Shown here: one piece after another, positions 62,280-64,000 of the stretch
Numbering within the stretch: the first letter of the stretch is position 1
Layout of the letters: every line of letters begins with the position of its first letter
Source: Clavulina sp. PMI_390
Taxonomy: Eukaryota > Basidiomycota > Agaricomycetes > Cantharellales > Hydnaceae
Assembly (NCBI GenBank): GCA_015039315.1
Contig: WIDE01000070.1
Coordinates: 70,387-134,386 of the forward strand
DNA: 64,000 nt
Direction of reading: 5' to 3'
Position numbers and translations under genes: made by a program
Notes under the pieces: model-generated
Database searches by the model: none
Seen by the model: the letters and a program-made list of their open reading frames with translations, nothing else
What the model was told of the DNA's origin: nothing

Positions 62280-64000
62280 AGGTGAGTTGTGTCACCTCGT
62301 GCCTTCCTCAGCGTCGTCAGAAGCCATTCTCGGGGACTGAGCCGCATTAGCGGCAACCATTCAAGGAGGATATCTCTATGGTGGCGGGATAGAGCTCCAG
62401 ATTTCCTATGAGCTAGTATAAGCATCGGTGCATTCTGTCAAGCACTGGCAGTGTCTGAGCTAACAGGGCTATAGATATTCTCTCATATTTATACAACTCT
62501 TTCTTACCATCGGGCAGTACCCATTAGTGTCAGCGTGCATTGCCACCGAGTCTGTACTCGACCCCACTTCTAATCCTGCATATGGATTCCTGGTTCGTTG
62601 GGTATTTTGAACAAGCGCGCTCAACGGTTCGTGGGAACCCAGGCCAGCTTACATCAACCTGCCACATGCCCCCCAGTGCGTCTGGGACATAATTCACCAC
62701 GCCTTTTTGGCCCCTACAGCTTTTTCTATGGCCTAAGCAAGCTTATTACGCCTGAAAGAGGGACGGATTTTGCGTCAATAACAGTCCTCTGATCTTTTCA
62801 GCTGCCATTGACCAACAACTGTCGATGAGCGCTCTCAGCTCTACCAGGGTGTGCGCTACTGTATGGGATAATTGAAAACGCACTAAAAGGCCAGTCATTC
62901 ATATTGGCGATATTTTTACCGGTGTACGGATCAAAATATACCTGCAAAAATTTCGTGCCACGAAGTCTTGCAATTCTTCTACCAACCATGCCGCTGGACA
63001 CTTTTCAATAGGACTTCTTCCACCGATATTCTGAGAATGTCAGATATTGAATCGTTATATTCATCGATTGTCTCCAGCGCGGAGCTCGCCTCCATGTAAG
63101 ACCAACCTTCGTTATTGGTCTTGGTTTGTGCTTCGATTGGGATACACTAATCCATCTCGCACCATGAGTTCACCGAATATTTTCCAATCAGATGAGATCC
63201 TCTCCAATCACAGATTGGCTTTTGAGAACTATGTGGATTTCTTCGACAAAACTCGTGCCTAGTTCTTGGCTATGGACTGCATATACGTATGAGTCTAGAA
63301 CCCACTGCCACGAACCGAAGCTCTTTGGCCCCCTCTATGCCAGAGTCCATTCCGAAACACTTGCTCATCATTGGTTTATGCTTGAGCGGTATTTGACGGA
63401 AGGTTAGCGAAAAGAAGACCCTTTGCACCATGAATCTAGCATGTTATCCCATCAATATCGGCTTTCTGCGAGACCCCCCAGTATATTGCTAGCGTAGAAA
63501 GGAAGCAAAAGGCCACACTTGACGTCAATGGCCTGGTACCTGACATGCCAACCCAATAAGCGAGCTACCGGGGGTTTCCACGAGCGGGACACCGAACCTA
63601 CGGTCATGAGTCGCACAGCTCTTCTATTCTCACTCGTTACACTTTTTAGTCCTTCTCATATATCGTCGGCGAGCGTGATTCCGAGAGGTTCGGGCGGAGA
63701 GCTACCACCAAGCAAACGCTGCACCTTAGAGCCCACCAGAAGGGCCTTGTCAGTTGCAGGCTGCTGAAATACTTTGAAGGCCAGATGCCAGCCAGCAAGC
63801 CCGATCCTCCGATGCCTCCCGAGCAAGGGATCTACGTACGCGCTACGACCGATGCCGTCTGCAAGACGTGAGTGTGTGGACACTACGGCCAGACTGTTGC
63901 GGAAAGCACTTGACATAAGTGTTCTTTTTTCCATTCAGCTAGCTCCACGTGATGCGCTCTCAAGCTATTCACGTGTTTTTGATTTGTTTCGTCAGGTTGC
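62280..64000. other. Gene-poor end of the window
   Basis: A possible first exon lies at 63036-63094 (MSDIESLYSSIVSSAELAS, then GTAAGA), but no downstream exon could be joined with confidence. A possible exon frame at 63165-63260 ends in a stop after FFDKTRA. No domain was recognised on either strand. Confidence 0.3.

Noticed and set aside
63036..63260. Possible start of a gene (MSDIESLYSSIVSS...)
   Set aside because: A first exon with a GTAAGA donor is plausible, but no continuation could be supported before the window ends.

Overview
The window looks like nuclear DNA from a filamentous basidiomycete, most likely Agaricomycetes. Genes are broken up by many short GT-AG introns (about 45-90 nt). 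There is a Zn(II)2Cys6 regulator and PalI/Rim9, Yippee and F-box-like genes, and a short ORF shaped like a basidiomycete mating pheromone precursor (starts MDAF, ends in a CaaX-type CIII). A Rhizoctonia/Ceratobasidiaceae-like fungus would fit, but that is an impression and was not tested. No rRNA, tRNA, CRISPR or intact transposon was recognised. Exon boundaries were placed by hand from splice consensus and frame; where the summed exons give a whole number of codons, this is stated.

Left part (1-21 kb), mostly housekeeping. A secreted-type TAP-like serine peptidase (cut by the window edge) converges on a Rad9/Crb2/53BP1-like checkpoint mediator, which shares a 112-bp divergent promoter with a LIN1/CD2BP2-type GYF-domain splicing factor. 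A roughly 6-kb, heavily interrupted armadillo-like gene follows, then a 120-aa Cys-motif protein, a Yippee gene with unusually long introns, and a small 98-aa gene.

Centre (21.8-43.2 kb), the accessory region. Five intact three-exon paralogues of an uncharacterised, probably secreted family lie here (one on +, four on -), plus a decayed sixth copy. All five keep the same intron positions and phases, a Cys-rich body and a near-invariant C-terminal tail. Two copies carry a Gly/Pro collagen-like insert at one equivalent site. Two tandem MYND-finger genes, duplicated together with their flanks, sit between copy 5 and the decayed copy. A 54-aa gene lies between copies 2 and 3.

Right part (44-64 kb). 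The putative pheromone precursor is followed by two divergently transcribed zinc-dependent dehydrogenases (an alcohol dehydrogenase and an L-arabinitol/sorbitol-type dehydrogenase), a SERCA-type Ca2+ ATPase, a Zn(II)2Cys6 transcription factor, a PalI/Rim9-like membrane protein and an F-box-like protein. Several gene-poor spacers separate them. The strongest candidate for an undescribed system is the tandem secreted family with its collagen-like length variants.
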